From contig JAEWIE010000041.1 of assembly GCA_023387375.1 (NCBI GenBank), positions 62,001 through 126,000 of the forward strand: 64,000 nucleotides of DNA, written 5' to 3'. Each line of letters begins with the position of its first letter. Positions within the stretch are counted from its first letter, which is position 1. Below are positions 9,981-19,828 of the stretch, one piece after another. Source of the stretch: Bacteroidota bacterium (GTDB lineage Bacteria > Bacteroidota > Bacteroidia > Flavobacteriales > Weeksellaceae). Position numbers and translations under genes: made by a program. The notes beneath the pieces are model-generated. The model did not search any database, was not told the origin of the DNA, and saw only the letters and a program-made list of their open reading frames with translations.

Positions 9981-11678
9981 TTAAACCAAAGAAGCCGTTA
10001 AAATATCGTCGATTTTTTCAATCTTAATAAGATTGTTTTTGGTTAGTAGCTTTGTGGCTTTATCCCATTTCTTACCTGATAATTGGCTTGCTATTTTAAG
10101 CTCTTGCAAAGGCTGAGTTTCAGGTCCCTTTTTAAGAAGCTCTAAAATAAGAGTTTCTTCCTCTCCTAACTCTACACTTGGCGCTAGCTTTTCAGGTCTC
10201 ATTTGAGGGAAAAATAAAACATCTTGAATCGATTGATTGTTGGTTAAAAACATTACGAGTCTGTCCATCCCAATTCCTAGTCCTGAAGTAGGAGGCATCC
10301 CATACTCAAGAGCTCTTAAAAAGTCCTGATCAATGAACATTGCCTCATCATCACCTCTTTCTAAAAGAGATAACTGCTGTTCAAAACGTTCTCTTTGATC
10401 AATAGGATCATTCAGCTCCGAATAGGCATTGGCAAGTTCTTTTCCACATACCATTAGTTCAAAACGCTCAGTGAGCCCATCTTTAGACCGGTGTTTTTTC
10501 GTGAGCGGTGACATTTCGATTGGATAATCCGTAATGAAGGTAGGTTGAATGAAATTCCCTTCACATTTCTCACCAAAAATCTCGTCAATTAGTTTTCCTT
10601 TCCCCATGCTTTCGTCCACTTCAATTCCAATGGACAGTGCAAACTCACGAAGCTGCTCTTCACTTTTTCCCGTAATATCAAAACCGGTGTACTTTAAAAT
10701 AGCTTCCGTCATCGACACTCTAGGGTAAGGTGCCTTCCAGTTTATTTGATGCTCCCCAAAGGTGGATTCTGGTTTCCCATTCACCTCCGTTGCACAAAAC
10801 TCTAGGAACTGCTCTGTAAAGTCCATCATCCAGTTGTAATCCTTGTAGGCCACGTAGATTTCCATGACAGTGAATTCTGGATTATGCGTTCTATCCATTC
10901 CCTCGTTTCGGAAGTTCTTAGAGAATTCGTAAACTCCATCAAAACCACCTACGATCAAACGTTTCAAATAGAGTTCATTTGCAATTCTTAAATACAAAGG
11001 AATATCAAGCGTATTGTGATGCGTTATAAAAGGTCGTGCCGCAGCTCCACCCGGAATCGCTTGCAAAACAGGAGTCTCTACTTCGTAATATCCCGCTTTG
11101 TTAAAGAAATAACGCATAGCGTTATAGACTTTAGTTCGTTTTATAAAGACCTCCTTTACGTGTGGATTTACAGTTAAATCCACATAACGTTGACGGTATC
11201 TAAGCTCCGGATCGTTGAACGCATCGTGAGTAACTCCATTTTCATCGGTTTTCGCCTGTGGAATAGGACGTAGCGCCTTCGCAAGAAGCGTAAACTCTTT
11301 GACCATAATGGTCATTTCTCCTACTTGTGTTTTGAAAAGCTCACCTTTAATTCCAATGATATCTCCAATATCAAGTAAATGTTTATAAACCTCGTTATAG
11401 AGGGTTTTGTCCTCTCCTGGACAAATTTCATCACGGTTAAAATAGACCTGAATTCTTCCTTCTGAGTCTTGTAGTTCAGCAAAACTTGCCTTTCCTTGTA
11501 TACGTCTAGACATTAATCGACCTGCTACGTTCACAGTAAGGCCTGTCGCAAAAGACTCCTTAATCTGTTTGGATGTATGGGAGACTTTATACTCTGCGGC
11601 TGGGAAGGCTTCGATTCCCATCTCACTTAGTTTTTGTAGTTTTTCACGTCGAATAATTTCCTGTTCTGATAATGACAT
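9981..11678 (-). CDS. lysS: Lysyl-tRNA synthetase, class II, with C-terminal extension
   Basis: The 565-residue enzyme charges tRNA-Lys. An N-terminal OB-fold anticodon-binding domain (with [16 protein letters not shown]) is followed by the class II core: motif 2 [15 protein letters not shown] and motif 3 [12 protein letters not shown]. The catalytic part ends near residue 500 at FPQMRPEK. Roughly 60 more residues ([15 protein letters not shown] onward) form a small helical tail absent from the ~500-residue E. coli and Bacillus enzymes but seen in related flavobacteria. A TATTTTTG box on the minus strand at 11699-11706 is a plausible -7 element about 20 nt before the ATG. Confidence 0.96.
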   Translation of the reverse strand: MSLSEQEIIRREKLQKLSEMGIEAFPAAEYKVSHTSKQIKESFATGLTVNVAGRLMSRRIQGKASFAELQDSEGRIQVYFNRDEICPGEDKTLYNEVYKHLLDIGDIIGIKGELFKTQVGEMTIMVKEFTLLAKALRPIPQAKTDENGVTHDAFNDPELRYRQRYVDLTVNPHVKEVFIKRTKVYNAMRYFFNKAGYYEVETPVLQAIPGGAAARPFITHHNTLDIPLYLRIANELYLKRLIVGGFDGVYEFSKNFRNEGMDRTHNPEFTVMEIYVAYKDYNWMMDFTEQFLEFCATEVNGKPESTFGEHQINWKAPYPRVSMTEAILKYTGFDITGKSEEQLREFALSIGIEVDESMGKGKLIDEIFGEKCEGNFIQPTFITDYPIEMSPLTKKHRSKDGLTERFELMVCGKELANAYSELNDPIDQRERFEQQLSLLERGDDEAMFIDQDFLRALEYGMPPTSGLGIGMDRLVMFLTNNQSIQDVLFFPQMRPEKLAPSVELGEEETLILELLKKGPETQPLQELKIASQLSGKKWDKATKLLTKNNLIKIEKIDDILTASLV

Positions 11679-11838
11679 AGTTAAGAATTTTGAGAATGCA
11701 AAAATAGGGAAAATTTACGGATGTCTAGTCCTTTAAACTTAAGTATCCGCGCCACAATTTCCCTTCGGATTTAAAATGAATGAACAGAGTCCTTTTCTTC
11801 TTGCATTCTAATTCTTAGATTTGTCGATATTAATCAAA

Positions 11839-12408
11839 GTGAAAGTAGTACTGATTGACAATTACGATAGCTTTACCTATAATCTTGCGCAGCTTATCGA
11901 ACGAATTCTAGGACACTCAATCACTCTTGTGAAAAACGATGAATTCAATTTTGAATTTGTAAGAAAGTTTGACAAGATCGTCCTATCTCCTGGACCCGGA
12001 ATCCCCGCTGAATCAGGTCTTCTTCTTGATGTAATCAAGGAATTCCACAAAGAAAAGCCTATTCTAGGCGTTTGCCTAGGTATGCAAGCCCTAGCGGAAA
12101 GCTTTGGAGGATGTTTAATAAATGGCATGAGCGTGTATCATGGAATATCAACCCTAGCAACAGTCTGTAAAAAGGAAGCGAAGCTTTATCAAAACTTACC
12201 CGAATCAATTCCGGTAGGACGCTACCATAGTTGGACTGTGGAGCGCTCTACTCTTCCTGAGGACCTAGAAATCACAGCCACGGATGAAATGGGGACCATT
12301 ATGTCTTTGCAACATAAAAAATACGACTTGCATGGCGTACAATACCACCCCGAAAGCATTCTCACGCCCGATGGCAAAGCCATTGTGAAGAACTTTCTGA
12401 TAGATTAG
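11839..12408 (+). CDS. pabA: Glutamine amidotransferase, aminodeoxychorismate/anthranilate synthase component II
   Basis: The 189-residue class I glutamine amidotransferase has oxyanion segment SPGPGIP, nucleophile elbow GVCLGMQAL and HGVQYHPESI (catalytic His-Glu). I chose the GTG that gives MKVVLIDNYDSFTYNL, the usual family start; a TTG six codons upstream is less likely. The protein supplies ammonia to chorismate-using synthases for folate or tryptophan. No trpE or pabB partner lies in the window, so pabA rather than trpG is a preference, not a proof. lipB follows 51 nt downstream in the same direction with its own -7 box. Confidence 0.85.
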   Translation: MKVVLIDNYDSFTYNLAQLIERILGHSITLVKNDEFNFEFVRKFDKIVLSPGPGIPAESGLLLDVIKEFHKEKPILGVCLGMQALAESFGGCLINGMSVYHGISTLATVCKKEAKLYQNLPESIPVGRYHSWTVERSTLPEDLEITATDEMGTIMSLQHKKYDLHGVQYHPESILTPDGKAIVKNFLID

Positions 12409-12433
12409 TATTCATAGCATAGTATAAATTTCA

Positions 12434-12441
12434 TAAATTTG
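12434..12441 (+). promoter_or_regulatory. -7 box upstream of lipB
   Basis: TAAATTTG matches TAnnTTTG exactly and lies 18 nt before the lipB ATG. This position also argues for that ATG over the upstream in-frame TTG, which overlaps the box. No good -33 TTTG is seen. Confidence 0.5.
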
Positions 12442-12459
12442 TCCCTAAATACAGAGAAA

Positions 12460-13191
12460 ATGACAACCCAAAATAGAGAACTTATTTTTCGAGACCTAGG
12501 TGTAGTGGAGTACCCTGAAGCTTTTGAGTATCAAGAAAAGCTCATGAAATCCATTATCGAATTAAAATTAAAAAACCGAGATCGTACAGATGGAATTCAC
12601 GAGACCACTCCCAATTATTTCCTTTTTGTGGAACACCCCCATGTCTATACGCTAGGAAAAAGTGGAGACGAACACAATATGCTAATTGACGAGGAAAAAT
12701 TAAAGCAAATTAATGCGACGTTCGTGCATACAAACCGAGGTGGGGATATCACCTACCATGGATTTGGTCAAATTGTGGGCTATCCTATTGTGGATCTTGA
12801 TAATTTCAAATCAGATATCCATCTCTACATGCGAAATTTAGAAGAAGTTATTATTCGTGTCATTGCAGAGTACGGGTTAAAAGGAGAACGAAGCGAGGGA
12901 GAAACAGGAGTATGGCTTGATGTGGGAAGACCTTTTGCGCGCAAAATTTGCGCGATGGGAGTTAAGACTTCCAAATGGGTAACCATGCATGGCTTTGCGC
13001 TTAATGTCAATACAGATTTACGTTATTTCGAATACATCATCCCCTGTGGAATTAAAGACAAAGCAGTGACCTCTTTGCAAAGAGAACTTGAGAAGGAATT
13101 CACCCCAGAGGAAATCGCAGAGCTAAAAGTAAAAATTCAAAAGCATTTCAATGACGTTTTTGGATCGGAATTTTTGCTTTACTCAAAATAG
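12460..13191 (+). CDS. lipB: Lipoyl(octanoyl) transferase
   Basis: The 243-residue protein transfers octanoyl from acyl carrier protein to lipoyl domains, the first step of endogenous lipoate synthesis. Family marks: TNRGGDITYHGFGQIVGYPI-type substrate loop, the conserved lysine-cysteine site KICAMGVK, and HGFALNVNTDL followed by IIPCGI. The ATG giving MTTQNREL was chosen over an upstream TTG because of promoter position. A lipoate-bearing E2 gene follows downstream after a terminator, a sensible functional neighbour. Confidence 0.94.
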   Translation: MTTQNRELIFRDLGVVEYPEAFEYQEKLMKSIIELKLKNRDRTDGIHETTPNYFLFVEHPHVYTLGKSGDEHNMLIDEEKLKQINATFVHTNRGGDITYHGFGQIVGYPIVDLDNFKSDIHLYMRNLEEVIIRVIAEYGLKGERSEGETGVWLDVGRPFARKICAMGVKTSKWVTMHGFALNVNTDLRYFEYIIPCGIKDKAVTSLQRELEKEFTPEEIAELKVKIQKHFNDVFGSEFLLYSK

Positions 13192-13266
13192 CACGCAAAT
13201 TCAACTGAGAATTAATTGAATTTTTCTGAATTCTTTTCGAAAGCAAGTTCAATTTTAAAAGCAAAC

Positions 13267-13310
13267 AAAAGCAGGCCCTAAAGATTCAATTTTCACGGCC
13301 TGCTTTTTTT
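13267..13310 (+). terminator. Terminator of lipB
   Basis: An 11-bp stem (13267-13277 with 13297-13307), a 19-nt loop and a T run to 13310, about 75 nt past the lipB stop. The remaining gap to the next gene holds a -7 box and nothing else I recognise. Confidence 0.8.
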
Positions 13311-13536
13311 ATTTAAGAATTCGATAGGCAAAGTCTAACTACCATTTTAGGGAGCCAAAAGCTCAATTTTGTTCCTTCCTTTTTAATTCCATTTTCGCTA
13401 GAAAACCCGTTTCTCACTTGCCCCTCTCTGCTCTTCTATCGACTGTAAATCCCTAATTTCAAATTGTTTCAAATTTAAAAATAAAGTCAATCTTTTGTGA
13501 ATTATTAATTTCACAATTTTTATAACTGAAAATTTA

Positions 13537-13544
13537 TATATTTG
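13537..13544 (+). promoter_or_regulatory. -7 box upstream of the E2 gene
   Basis: TATATTTG, an exact TAnnTTTG, lies 22 nt before the ATG of the 2-oxo-acid dehydrogenase E2 gene. The -33 region has no clear TTTG. Confidence 0.5.
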
Positions 13545-13566
13545 TAAAATTCCAAAATTGAAGAAA

Positions 13567-14892
13567 ATGGCAGAATACAAATTATTACTTCCAAGCATGG
13601 GCGAAGGCGTCATGGAAGCCACAATTATCACTTGGTTATATAAGGAAGGAGATCAAGTTGCAGAGGATGACTCCGTAGTGGAAATTGCGACAGACAAAGT
13701 CGACTCCGATGTCCCTACCCCTGTTTCCGGAAAAATAATCAAAATTCTTAAGCAAAAAGACGAAATCGCGAAGGTTGGTGAAGCCATTGCTATACTAGAA
13801 ACGCAAACAGGTGATTCACTCCAAGAAGAACAAACCCAAGAGCAAAAACCAATCGAGGCTGTCAAAGAGCAAATTCCCACTTTAAACGAAGAGGAAATTA
13901 AGGAACTTGAAAAACCATTAAGCAGTGCGAAAAATGCAGAAGGAAGCAAAGGACAATATCTATCGCCTCTTGTAAAAGCCATTGCGGAACAAGAAAAAAT
14001 TGAAACTAGTGAACTTGATTCTATCCAAGGAACAGGACTAGAGGGAAGAATTACAAAAGAAGATATTCTAAAGTATATATCCACTCGAGGAGAAAAGAGT
14101 GTAGAATCCGTTAGTTCTACTCCCGCGGTCTCGACTGCGCCAGCAAGCCCAGTGGTTAAATCAGCCCCTATTCCTGTGGCAGAAGGAGATGAAATCATCC
14201 CTATGGACCGCGTACGTAAGATCATCGCAGAGGCCATGGTCAACAGCAAGCGTATTTCTCCTCACGTAACTTCCTTTATTGAAACCGATGTAACAAACGT
14301 GGTAAAATGGAGAGGAAAAAACAAAGCTCTGTTCGAAAAAAGAGAAGGAGAACGCCTTACCTTCATGCCTATTTTCGTGAAAGCAATTGTGAAAGCGATT
14401 CAAGATTTCCCAATGATCAATGTATCTGTAGACGGAGATAAAATCATTAAAAAGAAGAACATTAATATTGGTATGGCTACTGCAATGCCAGACGGTAATT
14501 TAATTGTTCCGGTCATTAAAAATGCAGATCAATTGTCCTTGTCAGGACTTGCAAAAGCAATCAATGATCTTGCCACCCGAGCGAGAGCTAAGAAACTAAG
14601 ACCTGAAGATACGCAAGGTGCAACTTATACCATTTCAAACGTAGGAAGTTTTGGAAACCTTATGGGAACCCCCATTATTCCACAACCTCAAGTTGCTATT
14701 ATGGCCATTGGTGCCATCGTGAAAAAACCAGCGGTTTTAGAAACTCCAGACGGAGATATGATTGCCATTCGTCAATTGATGTTCATGTCGCACTCATATG
14801 ACCACCGTGTAGTAGACGGCTCCCTTGGAGGCTTATTCTTAAAGCACGTTCACGACTATTTAGAAAACTGGGATATGAACACAGAGATTTAA
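13567..14892 (+). CDS. Dihydrolipoamide acyltransferase (E2) of a 2-oxo-acid dehydrogenase complex
   Basis: The 441-residue E2 has a lipoyl domain at residues 1-80 with Lys44 in ATDKVDS as the lipoylation site. An acidic linker follows, then an E3/E1-binding domain near 135-175 (YLSPLVKAIA to ITKEDIL), and the acyltransferase catalytic domain with HSYDHRVVDGS near the C-terminus. The catalytic core resembles branched-chain or pyruvate type E2 rather than OdhB; which substrate is used is not certain. Start is the ATG at MAEYKLLLPSMG, not the in-frame TTG three codons upstream. No E1 genes are adjacent. An E3 (lpdA) fragment lies at the far end of the window. Confidence 0.9.
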   Translation: MAEYKLLLPSMGEGVMEATIITWLYKEGDQVAEDDSVVEIATDKVDSDVPTPVSGKIIKILKQKDEIAKVGEAIAILETQTGDSLQEEQTQEQKPIEAVKEQIPTLNEEEIKELEKPLSSAKNAEGSKGQYLSPLVKAIAEQEKIETSELDSIQGTGLEGRITKEDILKYISTRGEKSVESVSSTPAVSTAPASPVVKSAPIPVAEGDEIIPMDRVRKIIAEAMVNSKRISPHVTSFIETDVTNVVKWRGKNKALFEKREGERLTFMPIFVKAIVKAIQDFPMINVSVDGDKIIKKKNINIGMATAMPDGNLIVPVIKNADQLSLSGLAKAINDLATRARAKKLRPEDTQGATYTISNVGSFGNLMGTPIIPQPQVAIMAIGAIVKKPAVLETPDGDMIAIRQLMFMSHSYDHRVVDGSLGGLFLKHVHDYLENWDMNTEI

Positions 14893-14923
14893 TCTCCTCT
14901 TATCCTTATAGAATAGAAAACTC

Positions 14924-14959
14924 TCTGCCTTCCCTTATCGAAAGGCAGATTGTTTTTTT
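14924..14959 (+). terminator. Terminator of the E2 gene
   Basis: An 8-bp stem (14924-14931 with 14942-14949), 10-nt loop and a seven-T run at 14952-14958, 32 nt past the stop codon. Confidence 0.85.
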
Positions 14960-14983
14960 CCTTTCCAACTAAAACTTATACGT

Positions 14984-15457
14984 ATGTTTAATTTACGAGA
15001 TGCAAAACGAGAAGACGCTCCTCTCATTTTTGAGCTAATTAAAAAATTAGCGCAGTATGAGAAAATGGAAAACGAGGTTCTTACTTCCCCTGAAGAATTA
15101 GAAAAGCAGCTCTTTGATTTTAGCTATGCAAATGTGATCATTGTGGAGGAAAACCACACTGCAATTGGTTTTGCGCTTTACTTTTTTAATTTTTCCACGT
15201 TTGTAGGTAAACCCGGACTTTATCTAGAAGATTTATACATTGAACCTGAGCACCGAAACAAAGGCTATGGAAAAAAAGTACTAAAAGAATTAGCTCAGAG
15301 GGCTAAAAACCAAGGATGCGGACGCATGGAATGGTCCGTTCTTAAATGGAACTCACCTTCCATCGCTTTCTACAAATCCTTAGGTGCAGCGGCTATGGAC
15401 GAGTGGGATGTATACCGACTTACGCAGTCACAGATTGAGGATTTAGCAAAAATATAA
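14984..15457 (+). CDS. GNAT-family N-acetyltransferase, SSAT-like
   Basis: The 157-residue protein has the GNAT acetyl-CoA loop EPEHRNKGYGKKVL and the segment YLEDLYIEPEHR. It also has WNSPSIAFYKSLGA near the end. The N-terminal LRDAKREDAPLIFELIKKLA and LFDFSYANVIIVEE regions resemble the diamine (spermidine/spermine) N-acetyltransferase-like branch, so a polyamine or thialysine substrate is possible but not shown. It sits alone between two terminated or independently promoted units. Confidence 0.88.
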   Translation: MFNLRDAKREDAPLIFELIKKLAQYEKMENEVLTSPEELEKQLFDFSYANVIIVEENHTAIGFALYFFNFSTFVGKPGLYLEDLYIEPEHRNKGYGKKVLKELAQRAKNQGCGRMEWSVLKWNSPSIAFYKSLGAAAMDEWDVYRLTQSQIEDLAKI

Positions 15458-15538
15458 TCTCATCATTTGCCCCATTTGCCTCCTTATTTAAGTTATTAGA
15501 TGAAAACCTATGAAATAATTCAATTAATTGCTAGAAAC

Positions 15539-15570
15539 TTTGTGCGATTAAGAATTTATAACTATTTTTG
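15539..15570 (+). promoter_or_regulatory. Promoter of the rpsF-rpsR-rplI operon
   Basis: TTTG at 15539-15542 and TATTTTTG at 15563-15570 are separated by 20 nt, a full match to the Bacteroidota -33/-7 consensus. It gives a leader of about 28 nt before the rpsF ATG. Confidence 0.85.
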
Positions 15571-15600
15571 CACCTCGAAATAATTAACAATTATAACATT

Positions 15601-15942
15601 ATGAACAACTACGAAACTGTTTTCATTTTAACTCCCGTTCTATCTGACGCACAGGTGGAGGAAGCAGTGAAAAAATTTGAAGACTTACTTAAGTCAAACA
15701 ACTGCGAAATTGTATCCAGAGAAAACTGGGGATTAAAAAAATTAGCTTACCCGATCCAACTTAAAAAGAACGGGTTCTACACTTTGATCGAATTCAAAGG
15801 AGAAGGAACTGTAGTAGCAGAATTAGAAACTGCATTCAAACGTGACGAAAGAGTAATTCGTTACCTAACTACAAAACTTGACAAGCATGCAATTGAATAC
15901 GCCGTTACAAGAAGGGCTAAAAACAAATCTGCAAGAGCTTAA
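15601..15942 (+). CDS. rpsF: 30S ribosomal protein S6
   Basis: The 113-residue protein begins [16 protein letters not shown], as is usual for S6, and contains [11 protein letters not shown] and the [14 protein letters not shown] strand. S6 binds the central domain of 16S rRNA together with S18, whose gene is next. The open frame extends 11 codons further upstream, but that start would precede the transcript predicted from the promoter. Operon order rpsF-rpsR-rplI is the widespread bacterial arrangement. Confidence 0.97.
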   Translation: MNNYETVFILTPVLSDAQVEEAVKKFEDLLKSNNCEIVSRENWGLKKLAYPIQLKKNGFYTLIEFKGEGTVVAELETAFKRDERVIRYLTTKLDKHAIEYAVTRRAKNKSARA

Positions 15943-15968
15943 TTTTTCAACCTTAAAAATCTATTACA

Positions 15969-16271
15969 ATGGCAATTGACGACATGGCAAAACAAGCCTC
16001 CGCAGGAGGAGAATCGGAAGTTAAATTCTTAACCCCGGTTGATATCAATACAAAATCTGAGAAAAAATACTGTAGATTCAAAAAATACGGAATCAAACAC
16101 GTAGATTATAAAGATGCAGATTTTCTTATTCAATTCGTAAACGAACAAGGTAAAATTTTACCAAGACGTTACACAGGTACTTCTTTAAAATACCAAAGAA
16201 AAGTATCGGCTGCAATCAAAAGAGCAAGACACTTAGCACTTATGCCATACGTGGTAGACATGCTTAAATAA
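15969..16271 (+). CDS. rpsR: 30S ribosomal protein S18
   Basis: The 100-residue protein carries the S18 core [22 protein letters not shown]-like [13 protein letters not shown] and [14 protein letters not shown]. About 25 extra N-terminal residues precede the core, as is usual in Bacteroidota. It forms the S6:S18 heterodimer in the 30S platform. It lies 26 nt behind rpsF. Confidence 0.97.
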   Translation: MAIDDMAKQASAGGESEVKFLTPVDINTKSEKKYCRFKKYGIKHVDYKDADFLIQFVNEQGKILPRRYTGTSLKYQRKVSAAIKRARHLALMPYVVDMLK

Positions 16272-16330
16272 ACATTAACAATTGTTGGTTGCTCTTAAGG
16301 CACCTAACTTTAAAAACAAAAAGGACAACA

Positions 16331-16864
16331 ATGGACATTATTCTAAAACAAGACGTTGAAAACCTAGGTCTAGAATTCGATATCGTATCGGTAAAACCAG
16401 GGTATGCAAGAAACTTCTTACTTCCACAAGGAGCCGCTTTACTAGCTACTCCAAAAAACAAAGCTGCGCTTGCTGCAACGCTTGAATCTAGAAAAGAAGA
16501 AGAAGCAAAATTAGTTGCGGACGCTCAAGCTAAAATCGAACAACTGAAGAAAACAGCTCTTACGATCGAAACGAAAGTTGGATCAGGAGACAAACTATTC
16601 GGTTCAATCAACAATGCAAATCTTTCAGAAGAACTTGCTAAAAAAGGTGTTGAAATCGATAGAAAATACATCAAAATCCCTGGAAACACTATCAAAAGAA
16701 CTGGTAAATTCAGCGCTTTGGTTAGACTGCACAGAGATGTTGAGTACAACTATGAATTCGACGTAATTTCTGATGCTCCAGTAGTAGAAGCTCCAAAAGC
16801 AGCAGAAAAACCAGCGAAAGCAAAAGATTCTGAAACAGAAGTAACAGAAGAAAACGAAGCTTAA
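16331..16864 (+). CDS. rplI: 50S ribosomal protein L9
   Basis: The 177-residue protein starts MDIILKQDVENLG and has the L9 N-domain signature VKPGYARNFLLPQGAA, then a long connecting helix and a C-domain with KLFGSI. The last ~30 residues (after FDVISDAP) are an Ala/Lys/Glu-rich acidic tail not found in E. coli L9. The open frame continues upstream, but the start is fixed by homology. It is the last gene of the operon before a strong terminator. Confidence 0.97.
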   Translation: MDIILKQDVENLGLEFDIVSVKPGYARNFLLPQGAALLATPKNKAALAATLESRKEEEAKLVADAQAKIEQLKKTALTIETKVGSGDKLFGSINNANLSEELAKKGVEIDRKYIKIPGNTIKRTGKFSALVRLHRDVEYNYEFDVISDAPVVEAPKAAEKPAKAKDSETEVTEENEA

Positions 16865-16893
16865 TTAAAAGCTGACTTTCAATTATAAAAAAG

Positions 16894-16928
16894 AAGCCGT
16901 CTCAAATCATAATTTGAGGCGGTTTTTT
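16894..16928 (+). terminator. Terminator of the rpsF operon
   Basis: A 13-bp stem including two G-T pairs (16894-16906 with 16913-16925), a 6-nt loop and a terminal T run. Confidence 0.88.
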
Positions 16929-17249
16929 ATATTTAGTTACACCCCAAAAAGATCATTTTCATCGTGTCCAACCTACTTTACAAACTATTTCTTGGTGAAT
17001 TAAAACCACTGCATTTTAGCGCTAAAGCAATTAAGGTACTTGTTTCTCTTAGCTTTTTTTAAGTTCTCTCCGTAAGAAGCCAATAAAATATGTGAGTTTA
17101 TAAAATAGCTTTTGAAAAGTCAAAATATAGGATAAAAAAATTAGGAACTGATAACTATAGGTTATATAGAGAATAGATAACGAAAGCCTGAGTATTGAGA
17201 GGGGTTCATCACTTTTACTTCGTATCTCGTCTTAGGTCTCTCTCTCCTA
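16929..17249. other. Gene-free gap between rplI and the polymerase delta-prime gene
   Basis: About 320 bp without a credible ORF or recognisable RNA. It contains a 12-bp perfect palindrome TTTAGCGCTAAA at 17015-17026 and a weak 5-bp inverted repeat near 17151-17165. I can assign neither a role; the gap is the 3' side of both flanking genes. Confidence 0.5.
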
Positions 17250-18365
17250 TTAGGCTTTTCGATGGATATAGCGTGAGAGTTTTATACCTAAATCTGTCCA
17301 CACGATTTCTTGGGCCCCATTGCGCTTTAAATGATAATCCGCTTCACTGATTTGTATTAAAATATCTTCAATGTTGGCACCATGAATAAACTGAGAGAAC
17401 TTTTCCCATTGAAAGGTTCCTTCTGTGATCTTTTGGTAAACGAGCTCCGAATTTCCGTAGTTCTCAAGCAAAGCAAGTCGAAAGGTGTCAGCACAAAACT
17501 GCAAAAACCTAAGTTGCTTTTCTATCTTCCAAGATGCAATCTGACGAGCCCACAAAATCACATTTCTTAGCATCTCTGGTTTCTTCCGTACCTGAAACGC
17601 TTCTCTTACCCACTGAATAAATAGGGTTTCAAATTCAGATCCGCTTTGCTGAGAATCCAATAGTTTTTGAAGCTCTCGCAAATTTCCTTGCGCCTTGAAG
17701 AGCAGTGACTCGCGCTGGGCATGATCTAAGGAACTATTTGTCTTTAAATACTTTGAAAGCGCAAGAGATTCAATGGGTGGAATTTCCACAATTTGCGTTC
17801 TGGATAGAATCGTAGGTAAGAAATCATCGAGCGATTCTGCTAAAAGAAGGATATAAGTATCTTTTGGAGGCTCCTCGAGAAACTTCAAAAATTTATTTGC
17901 CGCGTCTCTATTCATTCGCTCGGCTCCCCACACAATTAGGATCTTACTTCCTCCCTCTAAACTTTTCAAATTGAACTTCTCAATCTGCGATTCTACTTCC
18001 TTTACAGAAATATAGAACTGTGCACTTTTCTCAAACACTTCAACCCAGTCTCCGTAATCCACATAGGGGTTGGACAGGATAAGCTCTCGAAATTCATTAT
18101 ACAAACGGCTACTTACCGTTTTGTCCTTCTCTGAAAAAACAGGAAAACTAAGATGCAAATCCACATGGTTGAGACTATCGACCTTCGAGGCTCCATTTTG
18201 AGATTGACTTCCAAGGATTTCCCTTGCAAAAGCAAGGGCTAGTGGCAGAGTACCATACCCCATTTTCCCGACCAGTAGTTGTGCATGACCTACTCTTCCA
18301 TCTTTTATGGAAGCGCGAAGTTGTTCAATGGTCTTTTGTTGACCTACAATATCTTCCCATTTCAT
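17250..18365 (-). CDS. holB: DNA polymerase III delta-prime subunit (clamp loader)
   Basis: The 371-residue AAA+ protein begins MKWEDIVGQQKTIEQL. Its P-loop equivalent (VGKMGYGTLPL) lacks the GKT/S, as expected for delta-prime, which does not hydrolyse ATP. Box VII-like GAERMNRDAANKFLKFLEE and the SRTQ arginine-finger/sensor region are present, followed by a helical collar domain. It works with DnaX and HolA to load the sliding clamp. The upstream 36 codons of open frame are Cys/Ile-rich and unlike the family, so I start at the internal ATG. Confidence 0.88.
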   Translation of the reverse strand: MKWEDIVGQQKTIEQLRASIKDGRVGHAQLLVGKMGYGTLPLALAFAREILGSQSQNGASKVDSLNHVDLHLSFPVFSEKDKTVSSRLYNEFRELILSNPYVDYGDWVEVFEKSAQFYISVKEVESQIEKFNLKSLEGGSKILIVWGAERMNRDAANKFLKFLEEPPKDTYILLLAESLDDFLPTILSRTQIVEIPPIESLALSKYLKTNSSLDHAQRESLLFKAQGNLRELQKLLDSQQSGSEFETLFIQWVREAFQVRKKPEMLRNVILWARQIASWKIEKQLRFLQFCADTFRLALLENYGNSELVYQKITEGTFQWEKFSQFIHGANIEDILIQISEADYHLKRNGAQEIVWTDLGIKLSRYIHRKA

Positions 18366-18532
18366 TGGTTCAAATATACTGAAATCTCTTAAATTGGATC
18401 CTTTAATTTTGGCGCCAACTGCGCAGATAGACGGCAAAAGAAAACTATTGCACTTAACAAACTTTAACGGCACTAAATTTTCTGATTTCAGTAATAATTA
18501 AGATATTTGCTTTCTGAACTTATACAACTAGA

Positions 18533-19825
18533 ATGAAGAGAATTTTTGTACTGTCTTTCATAGCATTAGGAGCGAGCATTTCTGCACAAACCATTGGAAA
18601 TACGCCGTATGCCGCTTTTGGAATTGGAGATATCAAATACGACAACACAATCGATATCGCCGCTATGGGAGGGATTTCCACCGCGTACATCAACGATTTC
18701 AATAACAAGTTTAACTTCTCAAACCCCGCTGCAAACGCAAACCTAGGACTTACGTCCTTTAGTGTGGAGGCGACCAATGAGAACAATTACTTCAAGAGCA
18801 ATTACCAAGATGCGAAATCCACGAAACATTCGACTTATTTGTCCAATATTTCACTCGCATTTCCCATTTCTCCAAAAGTAAAATTTGGATTAGGTTACCA
18901 GCCTTACAGTTCAAAAAATTACGACATCTTAGTCAGCACACCCTTAGAAAATGATGTGATACAAGCAAATCGCTTCCAAGGGAAAGGAACGCTTTCCACA
19001 GTGCAAGCCGCCCTATCCTATAATATCAGTGATGCGTTTGCCATTGGTTTAAGAACCAACTATTACTTTGGGAAACTATACGACATAGAAGAGCTCACCT
19101 ATTCGAATGCCGAACTCATTAGTGGATTTGAAACCAGTAGTCGAATCAGTTCATTTAACTTTACAGCGGGAACCACCTACCAGAAGAAATTAGAAAACGA
19201 TAAAAAGCTAACCCTTGGGGCTACCTACACGTTTGGAACGACTGGCGATTTACTCGCTCGATATAAGAACAGTACCTATTATTATGCAGCTTCGGATCAG
19301 CATTTGAATGAATCCATCATTGAACAAAGAACAAGCAACGATACAAACCTTCTTCCTCAAGAAGCCTCTTTAGGACTTGGATATGGAAAAGAGGGAAAAT
19401 GGTTCTACAGTGGTCAAATCGACTACAAAAAAGGAGAAACCATTGACTTTGTCGGACATCCGTTTGCTTACCAAGACTCTTACAGAGTATCCGCAGGGGG
19501 CTGGATTCTTCCTAATTACAACAACTTTAGAAATTATTTCTCCCGTGTCACTTACCGTTTTGGTGCGTACTATGAAAAAGGAGATTTAAGCATCGCGCCT
19601 CAAAATTCAACCACAGCCACCAACGTAAATAAATTTGCAGTGACGGGTGGTATGTTCTTGCCTTTTTCCAATTCCAATGTAAACCGATTAAACGGTATGG
19701 ACGTAGGGGTGGAAATCGGGAAACGGGGAACTATGGACAACAACATGATCAGTCAAACTTTTGTCAACCTAAGAATCGGACTTAATTTTGCCGACAAATG
19801 GTTCCAAAAAAGACAATACAATTAA
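18533..19825 (+). CDS. Outer-membrane beta-barrel protein of unknown function, upstream of lptC
   Basis: The 430-residue protein has a signal peptide ending in SISAQ. Its body is rich in alternating aromatic and polar strands and GLG-type turns, and it ends in a strand with NLRIGLNFADKWF, consistent with an outer-membrane barrel (FadL/PorV-like in look). The segment MGGISTAYINDFNNKFNFSNPA is typical of Bacteroidota proteins annotated only as hypothetical outer-membrane proteins. Its stop lies 3 nt before the lptC start, so the two are translationally close and probably co-regulated, which suggests a cell-envelope role. Confidence 0.75.
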   Translation: MKRIFVLSFIALGASISAQTIGNTPYAAFGIGDIKYDNTIDIAAMGGISTAYINDFNNKFNFSNPAANANLGLTSFSVEATNENNYFKSNYQDAKSTKHSTYLSNISLAFPISPKVKFGLGYQPYSSKNYDILVSTPLENDVIQANRFQGKGTLSTVQAALSYNISDAFAIGLRTNYYFGKLYDIEELTYSNAELISGFETSSRISSFNFTAGTTYQKKLENDKKLTLGATYTFGTTGDLLARYKNSTYYYAASDQHLNESIIEQRTSNDTNLLPQEASLGLGYGKEGKWFYSGQIDYKKGETIDFVGHPFAYQDSYRVSAGGWILPNYNNFRNYFSRVTYRFGAYYEKGDLSIAPQNSTTATNVNKFAVTGGMFLPFSNSNVNRLNGMDVGVEIGKRGTMDNNMISQTFVNLRIGLNFADKWFQKRQYN

Positions 19826-19828
19826 CCC

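Noticed and set aside
13653..14249. 198-codon open frame antisense to the E2 gene
   Set aside because: Serine-rich shadow frame of a well-supported conserved gene; no independent signals.
17015..17026. 12-bp palindrome TTTAGCGCTAAA in the gap after rplI
   Set aside because: Perfect but short and isolated, far from any start codon; no role can be supported.
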